From the NCBI GenBank assembly GCA_937927775.1, contig CALBEF010000040.1, forward strand, positions 1-64,000: 64,000 nt of DNA, read 5' to 3'. This DNA comes from an uncultured Anaerolineae bacterium. Lineage in GTDB: Bacteria > Chloroflexota > Anaerolineae > J036 > Brachytrichaceae. Shown here in pieces: positions 18,604 to 28,038 of the stretch. Made by a program: the position numbers and the translations under genes. The notes beneath the pieces were generated by a model that was not told where the DNA came from, searched no databases, and saw nothing but the letters and a program-made list of their open reading frames with translations. Each line of letters begins with the position of its first letter. Within the stretch, counting starts at the first letter, position 1.

Positions 18604-21600
18604 ATGCTGAAGAATTTCCTGAACCGGCTGGTCGGCGATGACACGACCAAGGCCCTGGCCCGGCTGGCGCCCATGGTGAGCCGCTGCGCCGCGCTGGAAC
18701 CGGAGTACATGCAACTGACCGACGCTGATCTGCGCGCCAAGACCGACGAATTCCGCCGGCGGCTGGCCGATGGCGAGACCCTCGACGACCTGATGCCCGA
18801 GGCGTTTGCGGCCGTGCGCGAGGCTGCCCGGCGCAATCTGGGTATGCGCCACTATGACGTGCAACTGGTCGGCGGGGCGTTGCTGCACCAGGGCAAGATC
18901 GCCGAAATGCGCACCGGCGAAGGCAAGACGCTGGTCGCCACGCTGCCGCTGTATTTGAACGCGCTGGCCGGACTGGGGGCGCATCTCGTCACCCAGAACG
19001 ACTATCTGGCCAGGCGCGACGCGCAATGGATGGGCGCCGTGTATCACGCGCTCGGCCTCAGCGTCGGCATCATCCAGAGCGCCGGCGAGGCCCGCCCGGA
19101 CGACGCCTCCTACTTGTATGATCCGACCTACCCGACGAAGGACGACCGGCTGGTGAATCTGCGGCCGGTGAAGCGCGCCGACTGCTACCGCGCAGACATC
19201 ACGTATGGCACGAACAACGAGTACGGCTTCGACTACCTGCGCGACAACATGACGCAGGACCTGAGCGAGTGCGTGCAGCGCGTGGATGAGGACGGCCAGC
19301 CGTTGTTGTACTTCGCCGTGATCGACGAAGTGGACAACCTGTTGATCGACGAAGCGCGCACGCCGCTCATCATCAGCGGTCAGGCCGATGAGCCGTCCCC
19401 GCTGTACAAGCGGTTTGCCGACCTGGTGCGCCGGCTGGAGCCAAGCAAAAATAACGACCCTAAAAACCCCGACGGCGACTACATCGTTGAAGCCAGGACC
19501 AAAAATGTCACGCTGACCGAACAGGGCATCATCCACATCGAGAAGATGCTGGGGATCGAGAACCTGTACTCGGCCGAGCACGCCGAGATGACGCCGTACC
19601 TGGACAACGCGCTGCGCGCCCACGCCATCTACGAGCGCGACCGGGATTACGTGGTCAGCGACAAGCGCGAGATCATCATCGTGGACGAGTTCACCGGCCG
19701 CATGATGTATGGCCGGCGCTTCAGCGAGGGCCTGCACCAGGCTATCGAAGCCAAGGAAGGCGTGAAGGTGCAGCGCGAATCGCTGACCTACGCCACGATC
19801 ACTTTCCAGAACTTCTTCCGCATGTACGAGAAACTGTCCGGCATGACCGGCACCGCCATGACCGAGGCGGAGGAGTTCTTCAAGATTTACAACCTTGAAG
19901 TCGTGCCGCTGCCCACCAATATCGAATACCAGGCCATGCAAAAGAAGCTGGTCGAGCAGCGCGACAAGTTCATGGACGGCTCGCCGGTGACGGTGTACAT
20001 CGACCCGAAGAATCCGGGCCGCAAGTATTACCGCCGGCTGGACTATGCCGACCTGGTGTACAAAACGCGCGACGCCAAGTTCAAGGCGGTGGTGGACGAG
20101 ATCGCCCGGGTGCACCAAACGGGCCGACCGATCCTGGTGGGCACGATCGCCATCGAGACGAGCGAAATGCTGAGCGACCTGCTGCGCCGGAAGGGGATCG
20201 AACACCAGGTGCTGAACGCCAAGCAGCACGAGCGCGAGGCGGTGATTATCGCGCAGGCCGGCCGGCTGGGCGCGGTGACGATCGCCACCAACATGGCCGG
20301 GCGCGGCGTGGACATTCTGCTGGGCGGCAACCCGGAGGGGATTGCCCGCGAACGGCTGCGCAAACAGGGCGTTGATCTGACCCAGGCGCCGAAGGAAGTC
20401 TGGCAGGCTGCGCTGGCCCAGGCGGAAGCCGAAACCAGCGCGGAGAAAAAGAAAGTGCTCGAGCTGGGCGGCCTGCACGTCATCGGCACCGAGCGACATG
20501 AGGCGCGGCGCATCGACAATCAGTTGCGCGGCCGCTGCGCCCGCCAGGGCGACCCCGGCTCCACGCGTTTCTACGTGTCGCTGGAAGACGAGTTGATGAT
20601 GCGCTTCGGCGGCGAGCGGGTCAAAGGGCTGATGACGCGCTTGAAAATTGAGGATGATGTGCCGCTCGAGTACGGCATCCTCAGCAAGAGCATCGAGCAG
20701 GCGCAGGAAAAGGTCGAGGGCTACAACTTTGACCTGCGCAAGCACGTGATCAAGTACGACGACGTTGTGAACAAACAGCGCGAAGTGATCTATGCCCAGC
20801 GCCGCATGATTCTGGAGAAGAACGATCTGCGCGAGTCGGTCATGGGCATGGTGAACGACGAGATAAAGGCTATCGTCGACGCGCACGCCAGCGATGAGGC
20901 TGCCGAGGACTGGGACCTGACCGGCCTGGTGAACGAAGCGCGCCTGATCGTGCAAATCCCCAGAGATTTCGACGCCGAGAAATGGAAGAAGGGGACGCGC
21001 GAGGAGATGTTGCAGGAGCTGCAGGCGATGGCAGCCGCGCGCTACGACGCCGGCCTGAAAGAGTTCGGCCAGGTGTTGTTGACACAGATGAAGCTGGCGA
21101 ATGTCTCGCTGGCGACTATGCGCGAAAGCCGCGACCCGTTCATGCGCAACGTTTACACCTGGGCCAGGATTCATCTGGGCGACGCGCTGACGCCGGAGCT
21201 GGAAGCGTTGCCGTTGAACGAAATCCCCGCCGACTATGCCGAGGCCGTCAACAATGCTTTTACCGATGGCGTGCGCCTGACGCGCGACCGGCTGATCCTC
21301 ATCCAGACCGTCGATCAGTTCTGGGTGCGCCACCTGACTGATCTGGACGAGTTGCGCGAGGGCATCGGCCTGCGCGCCTACGCGCAGCGCGACCCGCTGG
21401 TGTCGTTCCGCACCGAGGCCAGCAACATGTATGCCGACATGCTGGACGCCGTGAGGCGGCAGGTGTCGCAGCGCATCTTCAATGTTCAGTTCAACGTGCC
21501 GCAGCCGACGCAACGACAGCAGCGCCAGGCGGCGCAGCAGTTGCAGCGCGCGGCGGCCAGCCGGCCGCAGAACCTGCGCGCCTCTGGCGGGAGCGCCGCC

Positions 21601-21741
21601 TCGGCGACCAGGGCGACGCCGGTGAAAGTGCCGGCCGGCCAGAAGGTGGGTCGCAATGACGTGTGCCCGTGGTGCGACAGCGGCAGGAAAGTCAAGCACT
21701 GCTCCTGCGAAGGGGCGCGCAAATTCAGGGGCGAGTTGTAG
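18604..21741 (+). CDS. secA: Preprotein translocase subunit SecA
   Basis: MRTGEGKTLVATLPLYLNAL, VITQNDYLA-type motif 'LVTQNDYLARRDAQWMG', 'ATNMAGRGVDILLGGNPEG', C-terminal zinc motif 'VCPWCDSGRKVKHC'. Confidence 0.97.
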   Translation: MLKNFLNRLVGDDTTKALARLAPMVSRCAALEPEYMQLTDADLRAKTDEFRRRLADGETLDDLMPEAFAAVREAARRNLGMRHYDVQLVGGALLHQGKIAEMRTGEGKTLVATLPLYLNALAGLGAHLVTQNDYLARRDAQWMGAVYHALGLSVGIIQSAGEARPDDASYLYDPTYPTKDDRLVNLRPVKRADCYRADITYGTNNEYGFDYLRDNMTQDLSECVQRVDEDGQPLLYFAVIDEVDNLLIDEARTPLIISGQADEPSPLYKRFADLVRRLEPSKNNDPKNPDGDYIVEARTKNVTLTEQGIIHIEKMLGIENLYSAEHAEMTPYLDNALRAHAIYERDRDYVVSDKREIIIVDEFTGRMMYGRRFSEGLHQAIEAKEGVKVQRESLTYATITFQNFFRMYEKLSGMTGTAMTEAEEFFKIYNLEVVPLPTNIEYQAMQKKLVEQRDKFMDGSPVTVYIDPKNPGRKYYRRLDYADLVYKTRDAKFKAVVDEIARVHQTGRPILVGTIAIETSEMLSDLLRRKGIEHQVLNAKQHEREAVIIAQAGRLGAVTIATNMAGRGVDILLGGNPEGIARERLRKQGVDLTQAPKEVWQAALAQAEAETSAEKKKVLELGGLHVIGTERHEARRIDNQLRGRCARQGDPGSTRFYVSLEDELMMRFGGERVKGLMTRLKIEDDVPLEYGILSKSIEQAQEKVEGYNFDLRKHVIKYDDVVNKQREVIYAQRRMILEKNDLRESVMGMVNDEIKAIVDAHASDEAAEDWDLTGLVNEARLIVQIPRDFDAEKWKKGTREEMLQELQAMAAARYDAGLKEFGQVLLTQMKLANVSLATMRESRDPFMRNVYTWARIHLGDALTPELEALPLNEIPADYAEAVNNAFTDGVRLTRDRLILIQTVDQFWVRHLTDLDELREGIGLRAYAQRDPLVSFRTEASNMYADMLDAVRRQVSQRIFNVQFNVPQPTQRQQRQAAQQLQRAAASRPQNLRASGGSAASATRATPVKVPAGQKVGRNDVCPWCDSGRKVKHCSCEGARKFRGEL

Positions 21742-21758
21742 CCGGCAGGGCGAAACCT

Positions 21759-22607
21759 ATGCGCGTTGTTCACCTGCTCAGCGACGGTGTCAGCTACTGG
21801 GACGGCGGCGGGGCGTTTGGTCTGGTGCCACGCCCGAAGTGGATGAAGATTCTCCCGCCGGATGAGCACAATCGCGTGCCGCAGGAACTGCGTTGCGCGC
21901 TGATCCAGGCTGACGGGCAAAACATCCTGGTCGATTGCGGCGTCGGGGACAAACCGAACGACGTGATTGCCACGCAGTATGAGGTGCGCCGGCCACACGG
22001 TCATTTGTTGGACGATCTGGCCCGGCGCGGCCTGGCCCCCGAAGATATCCATGCGGTGATCCTGACCCATCTGCATGGCGACCACGCCGGCTGGGCCACG
22101 CGGCTGGCCGATCACACATCTGCCTGCCGGCCCACTTTTCCCAATGCGCGCTACTACGTTCAACGTCAGGAGTATTACGACGCGACCCACACCAACGAGC
22201 GCACGCGCAACACCTACTTTCCGGAAAACTACACGCCGCTGGCGCAGGCCGGCGTGTTGACGCTGCTCGACGGCGAAGCGGAGATTGCGCCGGGTGTGCG
22301 CGCTGTGCCCACGCCGGGTCATACGGCAGGACACCAGTCAGTAGTGGTCGAGTCCGAGTCCGAATCCCATCCGCCTGTTCTGATTCTGGGCGATCTGGCA
22401 ACGTACATGATCCAGTTCGCCCGCCTGCCGTGGGTGACGGCCTACGATGTGTTGCCGCTCGTCACCATCGAGACCAAGCGCGCCTGGCAGCAGTGGGCGC
22501 GCGCGCGCGAGGCTGTGCTGGTCTCGCCGCACGACACGCAGATACCGGTTGGCCGGCTGGTGAAAACAGACAAGGGTTTCTTCGAGGTTCAGCCTGCGGC
22601 GCTGTGA
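21759..22607 (+). CDS. MBL-fold metallo-hydrolase
   Basis: 'VILTHLHGDHAGWATRL' HxHxDH motif; 'PTPGHTAGHQSVVVES'. Confidence 0.87.
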   Translation: MRVVHLLSDGVSYWDGGGAFGLVPRPKWMKILPPDEHNRVPQELRCALIQADGQNILVDCGVGDKPNDVIATQYEVRRPHGHLLDDLARRGLAPEDIHAVILTHLHGDHAGWATRLADHTSACRPTFPNARYYVQRQEYYDATHTNERTRNTYFPENYTPLAQAGVLTLLDGEAEIAPGVRAVPTPGHTAGHQSVVVESESESHPPVLILGDLATYMIQFARLPWVTAYDVLPLVTIETKRAWQQWARAREAVLVSPHDTQIPVGRLVKTDKGFFEVQPAAL

Positions 22608-22632
22608 ACGCGCTGCTCATTTTTTCATCGCA

Positions 22633-23187
22633 ATGTCATTCCAGATCATCCCCCTTGCCATTCCCGATGTTGTGGTGATTCAGCCCCGTTCATTCCCCGA
22701 CAACCGGGGATTCTTTCGCGAGCTGTTCAAGGCGTCGGCGTTTGCCGGTCTGGGACTGCCGGCGCACTTCGTTCAGGATAACTTCTCACACTCCGTTCGC
22801 GGCGTCTTGCGCGGTCTGCACTATCAGAAGAACCCGGCTGCGCAGGGCAAGCTGATCTGCGTGGCGCATGGCGAAATCTATGATGTCGCCGTCGATATTC
22901 GCAAAGGGTCGCCCACCTACGGGCGCTGGGCAGGTGAGACGCTCTCTGCCGACAATGGTCGTTTGCTGTATGTCCCGCCCGGTTTTGCGCACGGCTTTTG
23001 CGTGTTGAGCGACGCGGCCAGCGTGCTCTACAAAGTGACGGCGGAGTGGAACGGCGCGCTGGAAGCCGGCGTGCGCTGGGATGACGCCGAGATCGGCGTG
23101 GCGTGGCCGATAAGCAGCCCGATCCTCTCGGCCAAAGATGCCGCGCTGCCGGCGCTGAAGGACGCCGACAACAATTTCGTGCACTGA
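22633..23187 (+). CDS. rfbC: dTDP-4-dehydrorhamnose 3,5-epimerase
   Basis: 'FPDNRGFFRELFKASAF', 'FVQDNFSHSVRGVLRGLHYQKNPAAQGKLICVAHGEIYDVAVDIRKGSPTYG'. Confidence 0.93.
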   Translation: MSFQIIPLAIPDVVVIQPRSFPDNRGFFRELFKASAFAGLGLPAHFVQDNFSHSVRGVLRGLHYQKNPAAQGKLICVAHGEIYDVAVDIRKGSPTYGRWAGETLSADNGRLLYVPPGFAHGFCVLSDAASVLYKVTAEWNGALEAGVRWDDAEIGVAWPISSPILSAKDAALPALKDADNNFVH

Positions 23188-23282
23188 GGCCGGCGGGCCA
23201 ATGCCGGTTTACAGACGCATGGGCATGTTTGGGCAAGCCAGCGGCTTGCCCTGCAAAGTGCGCTGAGGCCGGCGGGCCAATG
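23179..23282. repeat. 25-bp direct repeats (GTGCRCTGAGGCCGGCGGGCCAATG) at 23179-23203 and 23258-23282 flanking a 9-bp hairpin (23231-23251)
   Basis: Read directly; one mismatch between the two copies. Confidence 0.8.
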
Positions 23283-23312
23283 TCGCCGGCCCACTGACAA
23301 AGGATAGAGCAC

Positions 23313-24641
23313 ATGAGCAAACGAACAGCGCGCGCACTGTCTGTGCCCTGGCGATTGTTCGCAGCGGTTGCGCTTGTAGTCGGCGTGGTGGCGTGCGCGC
23401 CCGCTTCTCCTGATGGCGCAGTCGTCATTCTTTGGCATACGCTGTCCGGTCGTCACGAGCGCGCGCTGTTGAACCTCATCGACCGTTGGAATCGCGGCAA
23501 CCCGGCCGGGATTACAGTTGTTCCCGAGCGGCGCGACCCCGCTGCGTTGCGCGCCGGCGTGCTGAACGGCGCAGCGCGAAACGCCCTGCCCAATCTGCTG
23601 CTGGTGTCACCTTCGCAGGCGGCTGTCTATCATCAGCGCGGCATTCTGGCGCCGCTGGACTCGTACATGACCAGCGGCAGTCCTGCCACTGGATGGGGCG
23701 CGGCCGATCGCAGCGATCTCTATCCCTTCATCTTCGCGGCCGGCCGAACGACCGGCGCAGACAGCGCCACAATCGGGATTCCGTTTGGCGGCGTCGCGCG
23801 GGTGATGTTGTCCAACCTGGACTGGCTCCGGTCGATCAACATCGATGCCATGCCGGCCGACTGGGAGCAGTTTGACGCGGCGTGCGCCGGCGCCACGGAT
23901 CGCTCCAGGGGAACGTTGTGCTTTGGCGCCGACACCAGCAGCGCTGTGTTCGAGGAGTGGCTGTACGCCCACGGGGGAAGCCTCATCGCGCAGAATGACG
24001 AGGGCATACAACTGCTGACGCCGGCAGCCGGTGAAGCGATCGGCCGGCTCAGCGCATACGTGCGCAACAATCAGGCCTACCGCGTGAACAGTCAGCGCCA
24101 GAGCCGGGATGATTTCACCGCCGGACGGGTCATCTTTGCATTTGATTGGAGCGATCAGATCGGCCTGTATCGCAACCTGATTCGTGAGCGGGCCAATTTC
24201 GCCTGGGATATCAGCCTGCTGCCGGCAACGCGGACCGGGTCCGCACTGCTGGAACGGGGAACTGCGTATCGCGCCCCGCTATGGGTGGTGACGAAGGCCG
24301 ACGATGCGCGGCAGTTGGCCGCCTGGCGCTTCATTCGCTGGCTTACCGATGCGCCCCAGACTGTCGAGTGGGCCGTTGAGACCGGCGAATTGCCGGCCCG
24401 CGTCTCGGCCATCAATGTGATGGCCGGCCAGGCGCCTGTTGATCCATCGACGGCGTCGTTGCTGAAGACTATTGCGCCGGCAGCCCGGCCAGAGCCGCTG
24501 ATCGGCGGGTGGGGATGCATCCAGGGTGTTCTCGCCAGCAGCCTGCGCCAGGTGTTTGACGGCCAGCCGGTCACGGACACTTTGCAGGTCGCGCAGTCCA
24601 CTGCGCAACACGAGATTGACTTCGACTGCTCGCTGCAATAG
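23313..24641 (+). CDS. Extracellular solute-binding protein (sugar ABC transporter type), lipoprotein
   Basis: Lipobox-like 'VVGVVACAPA'; 'VVILWHTLSGRHERALLNLIDRWNRGNPAGITVVP'; 'WRFIRWLTDAPQTVEWAVETGELPAR'. Confidence 0.85.
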   Translation: MSKRTARALSVPWRLFAAVALVVGVVACAPASPDGAVVILWHTLSGRHERALLNLIDRWNRGNPAGITVVPERRDPAALRAGVLNGAARNALPNLLLVSPSQAAVYHQRGILAPLDSYMTSGSPATGWGAADRSDLYPFIFAAGRTTGADSATIGIPFGGVARVMLSNLDWLRSINIDAMPADWEQFDAACAGATDRSRGTLCFGADTSSAVFEEWLYAHGGSLIAQNDEGIQLLTPAAGEAIGRLSAYVRNNQAYRVNSQRQSRDDFTAGRVIFAFDWSDQIGLYRNLIRERANFAWDISLLPATRTGSALLERGTAYRAPLWVVTKADDARQLAAWRFIRWLTDAPQTVEWAVETGELPARVSAINVMAGQAPVDPSTASLLKTIAPAARPEPLIGGWGCIQGVLASSLRQVFDGQPVTDTLQVAQSTAQHEIDFDCSLQ

Positions 24642-24737
24642 ACTTGGTGTCAATCAAAGTTGGTTATTTTTGCCACACCGGGCGCGCGCAATCAGGCGGG
24701 GTGGATGCGCAGCCCGCCTGGCGCGAGGCATGAGACG

Positions 24738-25790
24738 ATGGTACAGGAATTTCCACTGGCGGCCTATTCGGACGACCCGATCTACAACATGAAGGCGGCC
24801 ACCCAGCGCACCGGGATTCCTGCGGCGACCCTGCGCGCCTGGGAGCGCCGGTATAAAGTGCTGGAACCCAGCCGCACCGAGGGCAACTACCGGCTCTACT
24901 CCGACCGCGACATCGCCATTTTGATCTGGTTGAAGGCGCAGCTCGATGCCGGCTTGAGTATCAGCCGGGCGGTTGCGCTGCTCGAACGGCTTCGCGCAGA
25001 CATGGATATGAAGACGCTGCGGACTGGGTCCGCACCGGCTGCCGACGAAGCGCCGCCCGGCGCAATTCCCTCTGGCGTGGCAATCTCGGCAACGCCGCAG
25101 ACAAGCCGGGCAGCCCATGCGTTGCACACGTGGATGGACAAGCCCGACACCGCCACGGCGCAGACCTGGGATCGTCTGAAGGCTGCGCTTTACGCCGCGC
25201 TGACCCGGATGGACGAACAGGCGGCCAGTGTCACTCTGGCCGAGGCATTTGCGTTGTACCCGGTCGAGACTGTTTGCATGCATGTCATCACCCCGTGCAT
25301 GGTGGCAATCGGCCAGGATTGGTTCGACGGCAAGATCTCTGTCGTGACGGAGCACTTTGCCACAGCATATCTGATGGGCCGGCTGCTGGCGCTGTTGAAC
25401 GCGCAGCCGGTTCATCAAGGCCCCCTCGCGCTCATCGGTTGCGCGCCCACCGAGCGCCACGAGGTCGGGGCGATGATGGTGGCGTTGCTGTTGCGGCGCG
25501 CCGGCTATAACGTGCGCTACCTTGGCTCGGACATCCCCCTGGTGGAACTGGCGCGCGCAGTGCGGGAGTTGAAGCCCCGCGTGCTGGCGGTGTCCGCCAT
25601 GATGTCCGAATCCGCGCAGTTTCTGCTCGACCTCCCGCGCCATCTCGCAAACGAATCGTCCCGCACTCAGCTCGTGTTCGGCGGCCGGGCATTTTCCATT
25701 AACCGCGATCTCGCCGCCCATCTCAACGACAGCATTGTTGCGACGGATATCGTGGACGGCATTGCCCGGATCGAGCGGCTGCTGTCTTGA
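24738..25790 (+). CDS. MerR-family transcriptional regulator with cobalamin-binding domain (CarH/LitR-like)
   Basis: HTH 'NMKAATQRTGIPAATLRAWERRYKVLEPSRTEGNYRLYSDRDIAIL'; Wx9EH 'WFDGKISVVTEH'; ExHxxG 'ERHEVG'. Confidence 0.88.
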   Translation: MVQEFPLAAYSDDPIYNMKAATQRTGIPAATLRAWERRYKVLEPSRTEGNYRLYSDRDIAILIWLKAQLDAGLSISRAVALLERLRADMDMKTLRTGSAPAADEAPPGAIPSGVAISATPQTSRAAHALHTWMDKPDTATAQTWDRLKAALYAALTRMDEQAASVTLAEAFALYPVETVCMHVITPCMVAIGQDWFDGKISVVTEHFATAYLMGRLLALLNAQPVHQGPLALIGCAPTERHEVGAMMVALLLRRAGYNVRYLGSDIPLVELARAVRELKPRVLAVSAMMSESAQFLLDLPRHLANESSRTQLVFGGRAFSINRDLAAHLNDSIVATDIVDGIARIERLLS

Positions 25791-25815
25791 CAGACGCCTT
25801 GCCTGAGCGGCGCCG

Positions 25816-27252
25816 TCACGGCGTCCAGGCGGGGATGGTCGCGTCTGCGGCCAGCACGCGTTGCTCTGCAAGCCCCGGCGCCGGCGCGACCCGAATCAAC
25901 CACACCTCGGGTCGCGCATTGGGCGCGCGCAAGTTGTTGCGCACGGCCGCAATCCATGTTTCGTCCGGGCTCCATCTCAGACCGCCGTAACTGTATTCCG
26001 GCTGATCGGTCAGTGGGCGGGCCTGGGCAGTGTTGTCGGCCTGACTGACCCACACCTGCGGCCCCAGCGACACAAAGCCGGCTCCGGTTCGTATCGACTG
26101 ACGGCTGAACGCAATCCATGCGCCGGAAGGCGACCATGTAATCGAAGCGTCATTGGTCGTCGTCAGGGCTGTGACCGGGGTAATCACGTTCATCACCAGG
26201 TCGGCGCGCAACATCTGGCTGAACTGACCCGTGTCCACAGCCACCAGCTCGGGGTAGATCAACTGGTTGCCATCGGGCGACCAGGCGCCGGAGTCGCCCA
26301 GCACGCTCGGCAATTGGATGATCTCGCCCGATTGCGTATCGACGACGGTAATCGCGCTTTCCAGCGGGTCGTAGTATGAGAGCCTGTCGCCCAGCGGCGC
26401 CCAGCGCGGCAGGAAGCCGAGTTTCTGGCTCTCGCCGGCCTGGTCGCCGCCAAAAAGAGGCGCAGCCTGGCGCGTGCTGACATCGACGAGCCAGATGCGC
26501 GCCGGCCCCGGCGAGCGACCGATGGCGCCGTCTATCAGCGTGCGTCGCTCGAATGCGATGCGCGTCCCGTCGGCAGCCCAGGCGGGTGACTGGCAGACCT
26601 GCTGATCGCAGGCGACGAGCAGTTCGCGCCGGCTGCCGTCGAGCTGGATCAGCCACAGATCGCGGACGCCGGAATCGTCGCGGTTGGCGCTGTACACGAT
26701 GCGCGCGCCGTCGGGGCTGATGGCAAAGTCGAACACGCCATACGGCTCAGACGTGATCTGGCGGGGCGGGGTCGCGCCGTCTATCTCTGCCAGGTAGAGG
26801 TTGCCGGCATCGAGCGCGGGCGAGAGGTAGACTACGCGCGGGTGGCCGGTGCGAAAAGACCACTGCGTGTCGCGCAACAGCAGCCGGCCGCGCGCGCTGC
26901 GGGCGCCGGCCTCGATCGTCACAGTGTAGGCAGTGTCGGGCTGCAAAGGGCCGGCCGGCACAAATAGCGCCGTGTTCCCATTCCAGCGCAGCGCCCCGCT
27001 GATCTGCGGAGACAGGCGCACCCGGCCTTCGAGCGAGTCGGCAACCATCGCTTCGCTGAAGGTGAAAGAAAGGGCAGATCGAATGGCGACCGATTCGGCC
27101 CCGGCTGCCGGTGTGGCGCGTGTGATCTGCACGCCTACCTGATCGCCGCGCCACAGAATGATGCCGATCACGCAGGCGATTGCGGCCATCGCAGAGAGCG
27201 CGGCGCGATCCAGGCGATCGAGTGTCATTTTTGGCGACGCTCCGGGGCACAT
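25816..27252 (-). CDS. Secreted/membrane-anchored protein with Ig-like (SbsA-type) domain and TolB/PD40-like beta-propeller repeats
   Basis: 'ALSFTFSEAMVADSLEGRVRLSPQISG', 'FAISPDGARIVYSANRDDSG', 'ITWSPSGAWIAFSRQS', 'GGLRWSPDETWIAAVRNN'. Confidence 0.75.
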   Translation of the reverse strand: MCPGASPKMTLDRLDRAALSAMAAIACVIGIILWRGDQVGVQITRATPAAGAESVAIRSALSFTFSEAMVADSLEGRVRLSPQISGALRWNGNTALFVPAGPLQPDTAYTVTIEAGARSARGRLLLRDTQWSFRTGHPRVVYLSPALDAGNLYLAEIDGATPPRQITSEPYGVFDFAISPDGARIVYSANRDDSGVRDLWLIQLDGSRRELLVACDQQVCQSPAWAADGTRIAFERRTLIDGAIGRSPGPARIWLVDVSTRQAAPLFGGDQAGESQKLGFLPRWAPLGDRLSYYDPLESAITVVDTQSGEIIQLPSVLGDSGAWSPDGNQLIYPELVAVDTGQFSQMLRADLVMNVITPVTALTTTNDASITWSPSGAWIAFSRQSIRTGAGFVSLGPQVWVSQADNTAQARPLTDQPEYSYGGLRWSPDETWIAAVRNNLRAPNARPEVWLIRVAPAPGLAEQRVLAADATIPAWTP

Positions 27253-27269
27253 GGGCGCGCGATCCGGCG

Positions 27270-27986
27270 TTACGCCAGTTGCACAACCTGGTTCACGTTC
27301 AGGACGCTGACGAACCGGTTGCCGGTCTTGTGATCTGCGCCAATCATGATCGCGCTGATCGATGCCGGCGAGATGGCCAGGCGCTGGAAATTATCGAACG
27401 GCATGCCGAGGAAATGCGCCAATGCGGCGCGGATGGGGTCGGCGTGCATGATGACCGCGATGACCGGCGGCGGCATGTTCGGCTGTGGATCTGCGCCGGC
27501 GCTAACGTCGCCGTTTTCCTGTGTTGCGTCCGCCCGGGGCGGTGGTTCGGGGTCTGGATGGCAGGCGGCGATTTGCTCCAGCGCCGCCACCACCCGTTGT
27601 TGCATACCGGCCAGGCATTCGCCGTTGGGAAAGCAGGCTTCAGAGGGCCTGGTCTGAACGACCTTCCAAAGATCGCGGGTGTCCGGCGCATCGCCCAGGT
27701 CTTTGGTGGGCCGGCCGGTCAGGTCGCCGGTGTCGGTGTCGGCCAGGTCGGGTCGGATGACGATGCTGAGGCCGTGCGGGGCAGCTACCCGCCAGGCGGT
27801 CTCGATGGCGCGCTCGAGGTGGCTGGCGTAGACAGCATCCAGCTTTCGATCCTTGAGGAATCGGCCCAGCGACTCGGCTTGCGCCCTGCCTTCGTCGTTG
27901 AGGTGAATGTTGGCGGTCTGGCCCGGCAGCCGGCCGGTTTTCACAAAGTCGTTGGTTGCGTGTCGGATCAGGAGTAGTACAGGCAC
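27270..27986 (-). CDS. Histidine phosphatase (phosphoglycerate mutase-like) family protein
   Basis: 'VLLLIRHATNDFVKTGRLPGQT'; probable GTG start at 27986 inside ORF 27270..28175. Confidence 0.83.
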   Translation of the reverse strand: MPVLLLIRHATNDFVKTGRLPGQTANIHLNDEGRAQAESLGRFLKDRKLDAVYASHLERAIETAWRVAAPHGLSIVIRPDLADTDTGDLTGRPTKDLGDAPDTRDLWKVVQTRPSEACFPNGECLAGMQQRVVAALEQIAACHPDPEPPPRADATQENGDVSAGADPQPNMPPPVIAVIMHADPIRAALAHFLGMPFDNFQRLAISPASISAIMIGADHKTGNRFVSVLNVNQVVQLA

Positions 27987-28038
27987 GGGCGCTATTGTAG
28001 ACGAGACGCGCTGCGGGGCGTGATGCGGCGGTTGCCGA

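Noticed and set aside
18469-21699. 1076-aa antisense ORF covering all of secA
   Set aside because: Shadow ORF from high GC and codon bias; the plus-strand SecA has unambiguous motifs, and the antisense translation has no recognisable domain.
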